Assembly (NCBI GenBank): GCA_036389255.1
Contig: DASVQI010000006.1
Span: 620,001 to 684,000 of the forward strand
Origin: JACVRN01 sp036389255
GTDB taxonomy: Bacteria; Acidobacteriota; Blastocatellia; Pyrinomonadales; Pyrinomonadaceae
Direction: 5' to 3'
Length of the DNA stretch: 64,000 nucleotides
The translations under genes and the position numbers were made by a program. The notes under the pieces were generated by a model. The model was not told the DNA's origin. It ran no database searches and worked only from the letters and a program-made list of their open reading frames with translations. Shown piece after piece: positions 44,797 through 52,257 of this stretch. Every line of letters begins with the position of its first letter. Position 1 is the stretch's first letter.

Positions 44797-46257
44797 ATGA
44801 GCGATACACTTCTGAGCTATGCCATTTCCGCCAATCAAGACCCTATAGATGTCAGCCCGCAGACAGGCGACCCTTCGCTGGTGAACCTCATGATTCTGGT
44901 TTCGTACGGCAAGGGAGGTTACGTTGACTGCCAGAGCATCAGCTTCGGCTTTCTACAGGGCACGAACGCCAGAGACTTCTTCTCCGACTCTACGGGGATA
45001 GCTACGTCCGCTCCCACAGGCTGGAGCATAAGTCAGGAAGGCTCTCTTTTTACCGCCACGCCCGAGACGGCACAAGATGGAGAGGTTGGGCCAGCCGGTC
45101 TGGTCTTCTTTATCTCCAACATCAAGGTCAATAACCAGCCGGGGACGACCGAGATGACGATTGTAGAGATGACCACAGGTAACGTAGGGACACTGACGTA
45201 TCCGTTGGCGAAGTTCCCGGCGCAATTCAACGTAGGGCCGCTCATGGCCAACCCGCTAACAATCAAACAGGGACAGAGCGTCACGCTCTCTTGGAACGGC
45301 TCAAGCGGAGCCACCTACGAGCTGCAATATCTGGAATCATACGACAGCATAGTAACCATCACTAATACCAAGGATGGCAAGGCGTTGCCTCCAACCGGAA
45401 GCTACACGATAGATAATCTGCAAGGAACGACCACCTTTTATCTGATAGTCTCGGCTCCGTTGCCGGGGCAGGATGAGCCCGTAATTTTTCAGAGAGAGGC
45501 TACGGTTTCCGTCGCAATCCCGCCTGTGCGGATAAACAGCTTCAGCGCGAGCGCTCATTCGGTCAGCATGCCGGGCGATGAAGTCACTTTTACATGGGAG
45601 GTGACGGCCGCCGTGCTGGTACAGCTCAACGGAGTGAACGTTGAGGGGAACAGCATAACGCTTCCTGTAAATGAGACTACGACATTCACGCTTCAGGCTC
45701 TGGGCGGCGGAGGCCCCGTCACCTCTTCCATCACAGTCACGGTCACTCCTGTTGCGATAAACAGCTTCACGGCGACCCCGGCCTCCGTCTACGGCAAGAA
45801 TAATAAGGTTCCTGTGACGCTCGCGTGGAATGTGCAATCCGCCAGCCAGCTCTTATTAAACGGCAACGTTGTCAACGGCACGAGCGCAGTAGTACCCGTC
45901 AACGACGCGACAACCTTTACGCTTGAGGCCACCGGTTACCCGAAGGATGTTTACGAGTCGCTCACCGTCACCCTTGAACAAGTGAACCTGAAGGTATGGG
46001 TGGAGGGACAAACCATTAACTGTAGCTTTGGGGCGAATGTGGGAGCTTATAATGCCGCCATCATGTTCTTCTATCAGATAGCCGGTATCCCGGAGCCAAT
46101 TGCCGGCTCGACTGTTTACCAGACCAGAGTGAGCCAGCCCGGAATAGTACAGTTCAGCATAAATCTACCTTCATCTCTTATATTGATAATTAAAAGTGTT
46201 GAGGTAACTCTGACAGGCTTTTCGTCCGGGGCCATCACTGCTAATTATAAAGCCTAG
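44797..46257 (+). CDS. Cassette-family protein 5 with two Ig-like units
   Basis: A 486-residue protein, last of the array. The cassette is complete (LLSYAISANQDPIDVSPQTG, FLQGTNARDFFSDSTGIATS, ISQEGSLFTATPETAQDGEV) and very close in DNA to copy B of family protein 2. Two Ig-like units follow (INSFSASAHSVSMPGDEVTF and INSFTATPASVYGKNNKVPV, each with a QLNGVNVEGNS or LLLNGNVVNGTS turn). The C-terminal ~80 residues form a beta domain resembling the end of the broken gene at 42719. The stop is 66 bases before the end of the convergent regulator gene. No signal peptide. Function is inferred from the family. Confidence 0.72.
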   Translation: MSDTLLSYAISANQDPIDVSPQTGDPSLVNLMILVSYGKGGYVDCQSISFGFLQGTNARDFFSDSTGIATSAPTGWSISQEGSLFTATPETAQDGEVGPAGLVFFISNIKVNNQPGTTEMTIVEMTTGNVGTLTYPLAKFPAQFNVGPLMANPLTIKQGQSVTLSWNGSSGATYELQYLESYDSIVTITNTKDGKALPPTGSYTIDNLQGTTTFYLIVSAPLPGQDEPVIFQREATVSVAIPPVRINSFSASAHSVSMPGDEVTFTWEVTAAVLVQLNGVNVEGNSITLPVNETTTFTLQALGGGGPVTSSITVTVTPVAINSFTATPASVYGKNNKVPVTLAWNVQSASQLLLNGNVVNGTSAVVPVNDATTFTLEATGYPKDVYESLTVTLEQVNLKVWVEGQTINCSFGANVGAYNAAIMFFYQIAGIPEPIAGSTVYQTRVSQPGIVQFSINLPSSLILIIKSVEVTLTGFSSGAITANYKA

Positions 46258-46323
46258 AACCGACAGGATGCTTTGAGCTTCAGCCCGTTCTGACGTAACT
46301 TCCGCACCCCTTAATCAACATGC

Positions 46324-47235
46324 TCACGCGTCAGCGGCGGTGAGCCTCTTGATGAACTCTTCCAACTGACTGAAGCTCCCGGCGTGCAGGTCTGCCGGTA
46401 GACGCCTGCGCACAGCCGGGTCTGCGAAACCCGCGCCGCCAAGCACCACGCGCGCCCCGCGTTGCTGCGCAGTCCGGTGAAATTCCGCGTACTCGCGCGC
46501 GGCTCTATCCAGTCCATTCAAGACAGTCGAAGCCACGCAAACCAGGCGCGGCTGAAATCTCTCAAGCGCTTCCGTCAGAGCGTAGAAGGGGGTGCTCATG
46601 CCAATGTTCAAGACCTCAAGCCCCGACGCTTCCAGAGTGAGCGCAGCCATCTGAACAGGGAACTCGTGAAAGTCATCCTCTACGCTGCAACATATAGCGA
46701 GCACGCGGTCTTCCACGCCAGCTCTCATCAACGACTGAAGATTCCGTAGCGCGGCCGTAGCCGTGCGCGTAGCCATGTGCTCCTGCGCAATCGTCAACTC
46801 GCCTTTGTGCCAGAGCTCCCCCACGCGCCTCATCGGAGGGCAGAGGATTTTATCTGCTATAAAAGCCACCCGCCGCCCGCGAAGGTATAGGTTGACGAGC
46901 AGCGCGGAAACCTCTTCGGCTTGACCCTTTAAGAGCGCCTCGAAAGTCTCTTCGGCCAGAGCCTCCACGCTCACCCCGGTATCCGATTCGGCTCCCGGTA
47001 GCTGCTCGCCCGCGCGCGCTATCAACTCCCTTTTGATACTGCCCACGCGCTCTTCGCTCAACCTTGTGCGCTTGAAGAGGGCCACGTCTTCGTGTCGGAA
47101 CCTTCTGTGCCCGCCGACTGTCCGGGCCGTCGGCAGCAGCCCGCCGTCAGCCCAGCGCTTGACCGACGCTTCGCTCACGCCCAGCAGCAGCGCAGCCTCC
47201 TTGGTGGTTAAATTCTTGCCCGGAACCTTTGTCAT
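46324..47235 (-). CDS. CarH-like MerR-family B12-binding (photoreceptor) regulator
   Basis: About 303 residues. Residues ~8-55 are a MerR-type winged helix (TTKEAALLLGVSEASVKRWA, TVGGHRRFRHEDV). Residues ~95-180 are the helical cobalamin cap and contain LWHKGELTIAQEH: the W-x9-EH motif of CarH-type adenosylcobalamin photoreceptors, with the adjacent His that becomes the upper cobalt ligand in light. Residues ~183-300 are the B12-binding Rossmann fold; the base-off motif reads DFHEFP, so the ligand His is kept but the usual Gly is Pro. CarH represses carotenoid genes in the dark and is released by light. A TTG start at 47256 would add seven residues; I prefer ATG 47235. It is divergent from idi. 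Confidence 0.82.
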   Translation of the reverse strand: MTKVPGKNLTTKEAALLLGVSEASVKRWADGGLLPTARTVGGHRRFRHEDVALFKRTRLSEERVGSIKRELIARAGEQLPGAESDTGVSVEALAEETFEALLKGQAEEVSALLVNLYLRGRRVAFIADKILCPPMRRVGELWHKGELTIAQEHMATRTATAALRNLQSLMRAGVEDRVLAICCSVEDDFHEFPVQMAALTLEASGLEVLNIGMSTPFYALTEALERFQPRLVCVASTVLNGLDRAAREYAEFHRTAQQRGARVVLGGAGFADPAVRRRLPADLHAGSFSQLEEFIKRLTAADA

Positions 47236-47574
47236 TCGCTTACAAGATTCTAGCAAAAAGCGATGGATGAAAGCAAAGAAAATCCGCTCAAAACGCGCAA
47301 TAGACGAAGGGGCGGCAGGGATTAATAATACGTAGAGCTTAACACATATTGAACTCTTTAAATGAATCGCTCAAATCGCTCATAAGGTTTAAGTGGAAAT
47401 CAAGGCCGTAATTCTGAGCCGAATTTATAGAAGCTTGAGAAATGAGGTGATTGAACTGGCGGGCAGAACATTTAAGCCGGGTATCGTGTAGAGTGGAAGA
47501 GCGGCGAAAGGCCAGCGTGCGGCGCCACGCTCCGGAAGCGCTGAGCCGCTACACAAGACGGTAGGACACGATTC
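47236..47574. other. Divergent intergenic region between the CarH-like gene and idi
   Basis: This 339-base region is AT-richer than its neighbours. It must hold the promoters for both genes. The clearest element is a 9-base perfect tandem repeat at 47365-47382. A TTGAAC at 47451-47456 could be a -35 for idi, but no good -10 follows at 16-18 bases. No RNA gene was recognised. Confidence 0.5.
47365..47382 (+). promoter_or_regulatory. Tandem 9-base repeat, candidate operator
   Basis: AATCGCTCA occurs twice without a gap (47365-47373 and 47374-47382), and a related AATCCGCTCA lies at 47281-47290. MerR/CarH proteins bind repeated or palindromic sites between divergent promoters, so this is a candidate operator for the regulator encoded next to it. 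This is inference from position; the repeat is not a known CarH consensus to me. Confidence 0.35.
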
Positions 47575-48108
47575 ATGGCAGCAGAGCAACTGATTCTGGT
47601 TGACGCAGAAGACCGGGAGCTGGGCGTAGGCGACAAACTGCAAGCCCACAGGGACGGAGCGCTGCACAGGGCCTTCTCCATCTTCGTCTTCGACGCGGAG
47701 AAACGGCTGCTGCTACAGAAGCGTGCGCGGACGAAATATCATTCGGGCGGGCTCTGGTCTAACACTGCCTGCGGCCACCCGCGCCCCGGCGAGGCGACTA
47801 TAAGCGCCGCGCACAGACGCTTGCGCGAAGAGATGGGCTTTGACTGCGAGCTGTATCCGGCTTTCGAATTTCTTTACCGAAAGGAGCTGGACAACCGGCT
47901 GGTGGAGCACGAGTACGACCACGTATTCGTAGGCGAGTTCGGCGGCGAGCCGCAGCCGGACGCGGCCGAGGTAGAAGAGTGGCGCCGGCTGAGTATGAAG
48001 GAGCTGCGCCGCGCGCTGCTTGAGCGCCCCGGTGAGTACAGCTACTGGCTGAGCGTCGCCGTCAACCGCAGAGAGTGGAAGCTGCTCGAACGCGCTCATG
48101 CGCTTTGA
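47575..48108 (+). CDS. idi: Isopentenyl-diphosphate delta-isomerase, type 1
   Basis: A 177-residue cytoplasmic enzyme that interconverts isopentenyl and dimethylallyl diphosphate, setting the precursor balance for carotenoids, quinones and bactoprenol. The Nudix-like fold is clear: KYHSGGLWSNTACGHPRPGE holds the catalytic Cys (NTACGHP), RRLREEMGFDCEL is the Nudix-type helix, and EHEYDHVFVGEF holds the second catalytic Glu. Length is normal for bacterial Idi. It is divergent from a CarH-like regulator, so it is likely controlled by B12 and light. A calcineurin-type phosphatase gene follows after its own promoter. Confidence 0.95.
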   Translation: MAAEQLILVDAEDRELGVGDKLQAHRDGALHRAFSIFVFDAEKRLLLQKRARTKYHSGGLWSNTACGHPRPGEATISAAHRRLREEMGFDCELYPAFEFLYRKELDNRLVEHEYDHVFVGEFGGEPQPDAAEVEEWRRLSMKELRRALLERPGEYSYWLSVAVNRREWKLLERAHAL

Positions 48109-48122
48109 ATAGTTAAGAGCCG

Positions 48123-48152
48123 TTTACGCAATCGCCCGAGGATTCATATAAT
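48123..48152 (+). promoter_or_regulatory. Candidate sigma-70 promoter of the phosphatase gene
   Basis: TTTACG (48123-48128) and a perfect TATAAT (48147-48152) are separated by 18 bases. Transcription would start near 48159, about 20 bases before the ATG, leaving GGAAGGAG inside a short leader. Confidence 0.5.
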
Positions 48153-48180
48153 CGCTGGCGGGAAGGAGAACTGAATCCGT

Positions 48181-48834
48181 ATGGGGCGCACAATCGTTGT
48201 AGGGGACATTCACGGCTGCTACGAAGAGCTTTGCGAGCTACTTGAAAAGATAGCCTTTCGTGACGACGACCGGCTGGTTTCCGTAGGAGACTTGATAGTC
48301 AAGGGCGAGAAGAACCGCGAGGTGCTTGAGCTTTTCATCTCGGACAAACGCTTCAACGCCGTTCTGGGCAATCATGACCTGAAGCTGCTGCGTCACTGGA
48401 AGGGCGAAGATGTCTCGCTTAAGAGAGCGCACGAGAATGCCATAGAGGAGCTTGAGAGCGACAAAGAGAGATACACGCGCTATCTGGATTCTCTGCCGCT
48501 CATGCTAGACCTCGGCGCGCACCTGATAGTTCATGCCGGTGTCCGCCCCGGAGTCCCGCTCGAAGAACAATCCGTGGAGGATTTAACGGAGCTTCGCACG
48601 CTCGGCCCAGACCGCACGGATAGAGACGGCACGCCCTGGTACGAGGCTTATGAAGGAGAGAAAAGAGTTCTCTTCGGCCACTGGCCCGCCGCAGAGCCGA
48701 GGCGCGGGCCGCGCGCTTTAGGGCTGGACACGGGCTGCGTCTACGGCTATCAACTGACGGCCTGCATCATAGAGAGCGGTGAGCTTGTAAACGTGCAGGC
48801 ACGACGCGCCTACGACTCACCGAAACGGGATTGA
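48181..48834 (+). CDS. Calcineurin-type metallophosphatase (PrpA/ApaH-like)
   Basis: A 217-residue metal-dependent phosphoesterase. Metal-binding motifs are VVGDIHGCYEELCELL (GDxHG), VSVGDLIVKGEKNREVLELF (GDxx-KG, where classical Ser/Thr phosphatases have GDxxDRG) and FNAVLGNHDLKLL (GNHD), with later His in LIVHAGVRPG and LFGHWPAAEP. The family includes protein Ser/Thr phosphatases and diadenosine tetraphosphatases; the DR to VK change makes a nucleotide or other small-molecule substrate as likely as a protein. It has its own promoter and is followed, convergently, by the CHAD gene three bases after its stop. Confidence 0.85.
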   Translation: MGRTIVVGDIHGCYEELCELLEKIAFRDDDRLVSVGDLIVKGEKNREVLELFISDKRFNAVLGNHDLKLLRHWKGEDVSLKRAHENAIEELESDKERYTRYLDSLPLMLDLGAHLIVHAGVRPGVPLEEQSVEDLTELRTLGPDRTDRDGTPWYEAYEGEKRVLFGHWPAAEPRRGPRALGLDTGCVYGYQLTACIIESGELVNVQARRAYDSPKRD

Positions 48835-48837
48835 AGA

Positions 48838-49908
48838 CTAGCGATTTATCTCTTCTTCTTCGGAGGCTGGCTCGCTCACTTGAGGCGGCTCTTGAGGGGC
48901 TGCTTCTTCCGGGTCGGCCTGCTGCTCAGGCGCTTCCTGAAGGTGCTCGTTGAGCTTCGAGTAAAAGCCCGTGGCCTTCCATTCCGCCCACCTGCTGAGC
49001 GCGTCGTCGTAATGCTTCGTCCGTTCCATGACGAAATGCTGAAGCAGCCAGAGGTCTGCTGCCTCTTCCGTCAACTGCTCGCCGCGCGCGCTGTCGTTGA
49101 TGTCCGAATGAGCGGCTCTATTTCTCGCTTTGAGCCTTTTGCTCAGGTCGTCAATCCAGACATCACAATCATGCAGCTCTCCGAGCGAGCTTTGCAGCCC
49201 GGCTATCTCCTTGGCAATCGCTCTTAACTCATCTCCAAAGCAGGGGCAGAAGAGTTCTAGCGAATAACGCAGCCTCTTGGCGGCAATTCGCATATCGTGC
49301 AGAGGCTCCACGTCGAAGGGATTGAAGAGGCTGCGGCTGAGATTGTCCAGCTCCGCGTACTGAGATTGAATCACTTCCCGGCCCATCTCCTTGAAGGTTA
49401 AAAGGCCGGGCGAGCCTTCCTTCGCGCTCTTTTCTCTGAGTATCGCGGCACTCTCTAGCCACTCACGGAACTTCTCCTGAAGCTCCGTGATTCCCTCGTC
49501 GTTTATGGCAAGCTGTAGATTTTCGCGCGCAGCTTCCCTGCGTCTTTGTCTCTCTTCTATAAATTCTTTGATTCCGGCTGCGGCCCTCTCGTCCACCTTG
49601 TGCCGCAGCTTTTTCAAGGCAAGGATAGCCACGTCTTCATCGCGCACCCTGCCCAGAGCGCGTGCAATCTCTCTGAGCTGCTTTCGCGGCGCTTTCCTCT
49701 CGTTGAAGTAGGGGGCGAAGTCGCGCAGGAGGCTGCGAAGGCGACGCGACGCCACGCGCATGTCGTGCACGCCCTCTATGTCAGTCCAATCCAGCGCCTT
49801 ATCTTTAAGGTCGCACATCTCCGCCAGACGGGTGCGCAGGATTAGGTCTATGTTGCGGGAGGCGTCTCCGCCGCAGTCGAGTCCTTCTATCTCTTTTGCT
49901 TTAGCCAT
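48838..49908 (-). CDS. CHAD-domain polyphosphate-associated protein
   Basis: A 356-residue protein made of one CHAD domain with its two helical halves. Each half has the conserved His and basic pattern: IEGVHDMRVASRRLRSLLRD with RKQLREIARALGRVRDEDV in the first, and VEPLHDMRIAAKRLRYSLEL with LGELHDCDVWID in the second. CHAD domains bind inorganic polyphosphate through this basic face and localise to polyphosphate granules. The C-terminus is an acidic, Glu/Pro-rich tail. It is downstream of ppx (8 bases), with no good ribosome site, so it is probably translationally coupled. No adenylate cyclase-like CYTH domain is fused. Confidence 0.9.
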   Translation of the reverse strand: MAKAKEIEGLDCGGDASRNIDLILRTRLAEMCDLKDKALDWTDIEGVHDMRVASRRLRSLLRDFAPYFNERKAPRKQLREIARALGRVRDEDVAILALKKLRHKVDERAAAGIKEFIEERQRRREAARENLQLAINDEGITELQEKFREWLESAAILREKSAKEGSPGLLTFKEMGREVIQSQYAELDNLSRSLFNPFDVEPLHDMRIAAKRLRYSLELFCPCFGDELRAIAKEIAGLQSSLGELHDCDVWIDDLSKRLKARNRAAHSDINDSARGEQLTEEAADLWLLQHFVMERTKHYDDALSRWAEWKATGFYSKLNEHLQEAPEQQADPEEAAPQEPPQVSEPASEEEEINR

Positions 49909-49916
49909 GGCTGAAG

Positions 49917-51485
49917 TCAGGCGCGTTTGGCGAAAGCGCTCTTGCTGAAAGAAAGCTTACAGTTGAAAGCGCTCTCGAAGAGGTCGCCCTTCTGTTCGGC
50001 GGCCAGAATCTCTTTCTCGCAGTCAAGCGAGCTTCTGAGCTGCATGTGTATCACCTGACCATTATGCATGCACCGCACGTCGCGCACGCGGCAATCGTAA
50101 CTCTTGTCCAGCGCGTCGCTGATTCTGAGGATTGCCGCAAGACGACAGACCGTCTCACGATCAGCCTGATTCAGAGCGGCGTAGTCCGTGTGTCGCTCTC
50201 TGGGCGGCGTCCCCCTGTGATAGCGCGCGATGTTCGCTATCAACAGCCGCTCGGCCTCCGAGAAGCCCGTCAGCTCAGAGAATTTTATCAGGTAAAGCGA
50301 GTGTTTGTGATGCGACTCGTGCGCTATGTGATAGCCGATGTCGTGTAGCAGAGAGGCTGCCGACAGTAGTAATCGTTCGCGTCTGGCGAGCTTGTAGAGC
50401 GGGGCTAACTGGTCGAAGATGGTTTCGGCCAGCCGCGCAACGTGAAAGGCGTGCGCCTCCTCGTAACCGAAGCGGCGACCGACGGCGTGTACGCCGCGCA
50501 GTCTCTGGTCTGCCGTGTCAGGCACGGGCGGGCGCGACTCTGCCTCAAGCTCGCGCAGCCTGTCCATAATCACGCCTTCACGAAGCGCCCAGTCGCAGGT
50601 TCGCATGACGTTGATGCTTAAGGCGCGCATGGCTCCTTCGAGTATCTGTCCGCCCGCGATGATTATCTCGGAGCGCTGCGTGCTGATGCCGGGCTGGTTG
50701 CGCCGCTCCGAGATGTCCAACTCGGCCAGCCGCGTGTTGAGTCGCTCCAACTGATTGAGGGGAATCTCGGCTCCTGCGGGCTGCGCTCCCTGCGATTTAT
50801 GGTCTGCCGTTTTCAGTAGCCGCAGGCGCAAAATTTCTCCTATAGCCAGAATCGTGCCGGACGTGCCGGTCGCGTACTGCCAGTTGGCCTCTCTTAATTC
50901 ACGCGCGGGCCGTTCGAGCGCGGCGGCTATCTCATTCCTCAAAGCGCGCAGCTCTTTCGACTTCACGGGGTCGGATTTAATGAACTCTTCCGTGAGCCCG
51001 ACCGCTCCAAGCTTGACCGAGAAGAGTTGCTTCGGCACGCCGTCCTGCACCAGTGAGATTTCGGTCGAGCCGCCGCCTATGTCTATGTTGATAAGCGAAG
51101 CGCCCGCGGGGACACAGCCCCTTGAGACGGCGAGGCCGATGAGCCGCGCCTCTTCTATAGACGAAAGCACCTCAACGCGCACGCCTGTCAGGCGGGCTAT
51201 CTCTTCTATGAACTCTGCTGCGTTGTCGGCCTCTCTGACGGAAGCGGTTGCGACGGCCACGACCTGCTCCGCGCCGCGCGCCTCCGCTATAGAGCGAAAG
51301 CGGCCTATGCAGTCTGCCGCGCGCTCTATGGCCGAGTCGGATAGATGCTCATCCCGCAGCGTGTCGTGACCGAGCCGCACCGGCTCTTTCTCGCGGGCCA
51401 GCACGGCGAATGAATCGTTGGCAGCCGCGTCAACCACCACCAGCTTGATTGAATTGGAGCCAATGTCTATGGCGGCAAGTTTCAA
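49917..51485 (-). CDS. ppx: Exopolyphosphatase / pppGpp phosphatase (Ppx/GppA family)
   Basis: A 522-residue enzyme. Residues ~1-310 are the ASKHA-fold phosphatase: LAAIDIGSNSIKLVVVDAA (phosphate loop), EVLSSIEEARLIGLAVSRG and INIDIGGGSTEISLVQDG (catalytic and second phosphate loop). The rest is an HD-type helical domain with LLSAASLLHDIGYHIAHESH. The family degrades polyphosphate from its ends or removes phosphate from pppGpp; the long C-terminus fits processive Ppx. Its start is TTG at 51485, supported by a perfect AGGAGG eight bases upstream (51494-51499). It forms a two-gene operon with CHAD. Repeats resembling a Pho box lie just upstream. Confidence 0.9.
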   Translation of the reverse strand: MKLAAIDIGSNSIKLVVVDAAANDSFAVLAREKEPVRLGHDTLRDEHLSDSAIERAADCIGRFRSIAEARGAEQVVAVATASVREADNAAEFIEEIARLTGVRVEVLSSIEEARLIGLAVSRGCVPAGASLINIDIGGGSTEISLVQDGVPKQLFSVKLGAVGLTEEFIKSDPVKSKELRALRNEIAAALERPARELREANWQYATGTSGTILAIGEILRLRLLKTADHKSQGAQPAGAEIPLNQLERLNTRLAELDISERRNQPGISTQRSEIIIAGGQILEGAMRALSINVMRTCDWALREGVIMDRLRELEAESRPPVPDTADQRLRGVHAVGRRFGYEEAHAFHVARLAETIFDQLAPLYKLARRERLLLSAASLLHDIGYHIAHESHHKHSLYLIKFSELTGFSEAERLLIANIARYHRGTPPRERHTDYAALNQADRETVCRLAAILRISDALDKSYDCRVRDVRCMHNGQVIHMQLRSSLDCEKEILAAEQKGDLFESAFNCKLSFSKSAFAKRA

Positions 51486-51510
51486 TAAGACGGCCTCCTG
51501 TGCCTTAAGG

Positions 51511-51540
51511 GGTTTAAGACAAGACTAAGAATCCTTAAAG
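51511..51540 (-). promoter_or_regulatory. Pho-box-like triple direct repeat between ppx and sixA
   Basis: On the minus strand the region reads CTTTAAGG-3-CTTAGTCT-3-CTTAAACC: three 8-base units at an exact 11-base period, the arrangement of PhoB/SphR-type Pho boxes. phoB is encoded about 9 kb away. The box is only 25 bases from the ppx TTG start, too close for a normal activated ppx promoter with its ribosome site, so it may act toward sixA or as a repressor site. Confidence 0.35.
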
Positions 51541-51564
51541 CTCTCACACGATTTTAGGGGCATC

Positions 51565-51582
51565 ATGTTAAGGCACTGTAAC
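51565..51582 (+). promoter_or_regulatory. Pho-box-like double repeat before sixA
   Basis: ATGTTAA (51565-51571) and CTGTAAC (51576-51582) are 7-base units with a 4-base spacer, the spacing of the enterobacterial Pho box. It lies upstream of the candidate sixA promoter. A short and imperfect match. Confidence 0.3.
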
Positions 51583-51606
51583 ATAGCGCGGGCAGATTAG
51601 TTGATT

Positions 51607-51635
51607 TTGTGAACAGTTTTCAACCGTTATAAGAT
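51607..51635 (+). promoter_or_regulatory. Candidate sixA promoter
   Basis: TTGTGA (51607-51612) and TAAGAT (51630-51635) with a 17-base spacer, each four of six to consensus, in an AT-rich stretch about 60 bases before the sixA ATG. Confidence 0.35.
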
Positions 51636-51694
51636 AAGAAGCGCTGTAGAGTAATTTCTCAATCAAAGAAAGCAAGACCTTTCTCTATAACCGG

Positions 51695-52189
51695 ATGAAG
51701 ACGCTTCTACTTTTACGACACGCCAAATCGAGCTGGAAAAATCCCGAGCTGAAGGATTTCGACCGCCCGCTAAATAAACGCGGCCTGAAAGCGGCCCCGC
51801 TCATCGGAAGATTCATGAAAGAGCGCAAGCTCAAGCCCGACCTGATTATCAGCTCGCCCGCCGTGCGGGCACGGATGACTGCGGCGCTCGTGATAGAGAG
51901 CGGCGAGCTTCAGTCCGAGCTTCGTTACGACGAGCGCATTTACGAGGCGGACGTGGCCGGGCTTCTCAAGGTCGTCTCGCAGATTGACGAAGCGGCTGAA
52001 ACCGCAGTCATAGTCGGACACAATCCGGGGCTTCAGGAGCTTCTCGGTTTCCTGACGGACGAAGAGCAGGAGTTTCCCACAGCCGCGCTCGCGCTCATTT
52101 CTCTAAAGCTGGATAAGTGGAGCGGCGTCGGCCAGCAAACGGGGCGCTTAAAGTGGCTCGTCACTCCGAAGAGCCTCTCCAAAGATTAG
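51695..52189 (+). CDS. sixA: SixA-type phosphohistidine phosphatase
   Basis: A 164-residue member of the histidine phosphatase superfamily. The catalytic RHG-type motif is LLLRHAKSSWKNPELKDFDR, followed by PLNKRGLKAAPLIGRFM, PDLIISSPAVRARMTA and the second catalytic His in TAVIVGHNPGLQELLGFL. SixA removes phosphate from histidine phosphotransfer domains in phosphorelays. In many environmental bacteria SixA genes lie next to CHAD and polyphosphate genes, as here, which suggests a role linked to phosphate or polyphosphate signalling. It is divergent from ppx-CHAD. Confidence 0.9.
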   Translation: MKTLLLLRHAKSSWKNPELKDFDRPLNKRGLKAAPLIGRFMKERKLKPDLIISSPAVRARMTAALVIESGELQSELRYDERIYEADVAGLLKVVSQIDEAAETAVIVGHNPGLQELLGFLTDEEQEFPTAALALISLKLDKWSGVGQQTGRLKWLVTPKSLSKD

Positions 52190-52257
52190 TAAAAAGAGGA
52201 AAATTAAGATTGCTATAACAGGCTTAAGGCATAATTGTCTCCTTTCTGTGAGTGCGC

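Noticed and set aside
44721..44927. Small open frame overlapping the start of cassette protein 5
   Set aside because: Most of it overlaps the cassette start in another frame and it shows no similarity or ribosome site.
36748..46257. Diversity-generating retroelement acting on the variable tails
   Set aside because: No reverse transcriptase or template repeat was seen nearby, and tails differ by whole domains and not by adenine-specific changes.
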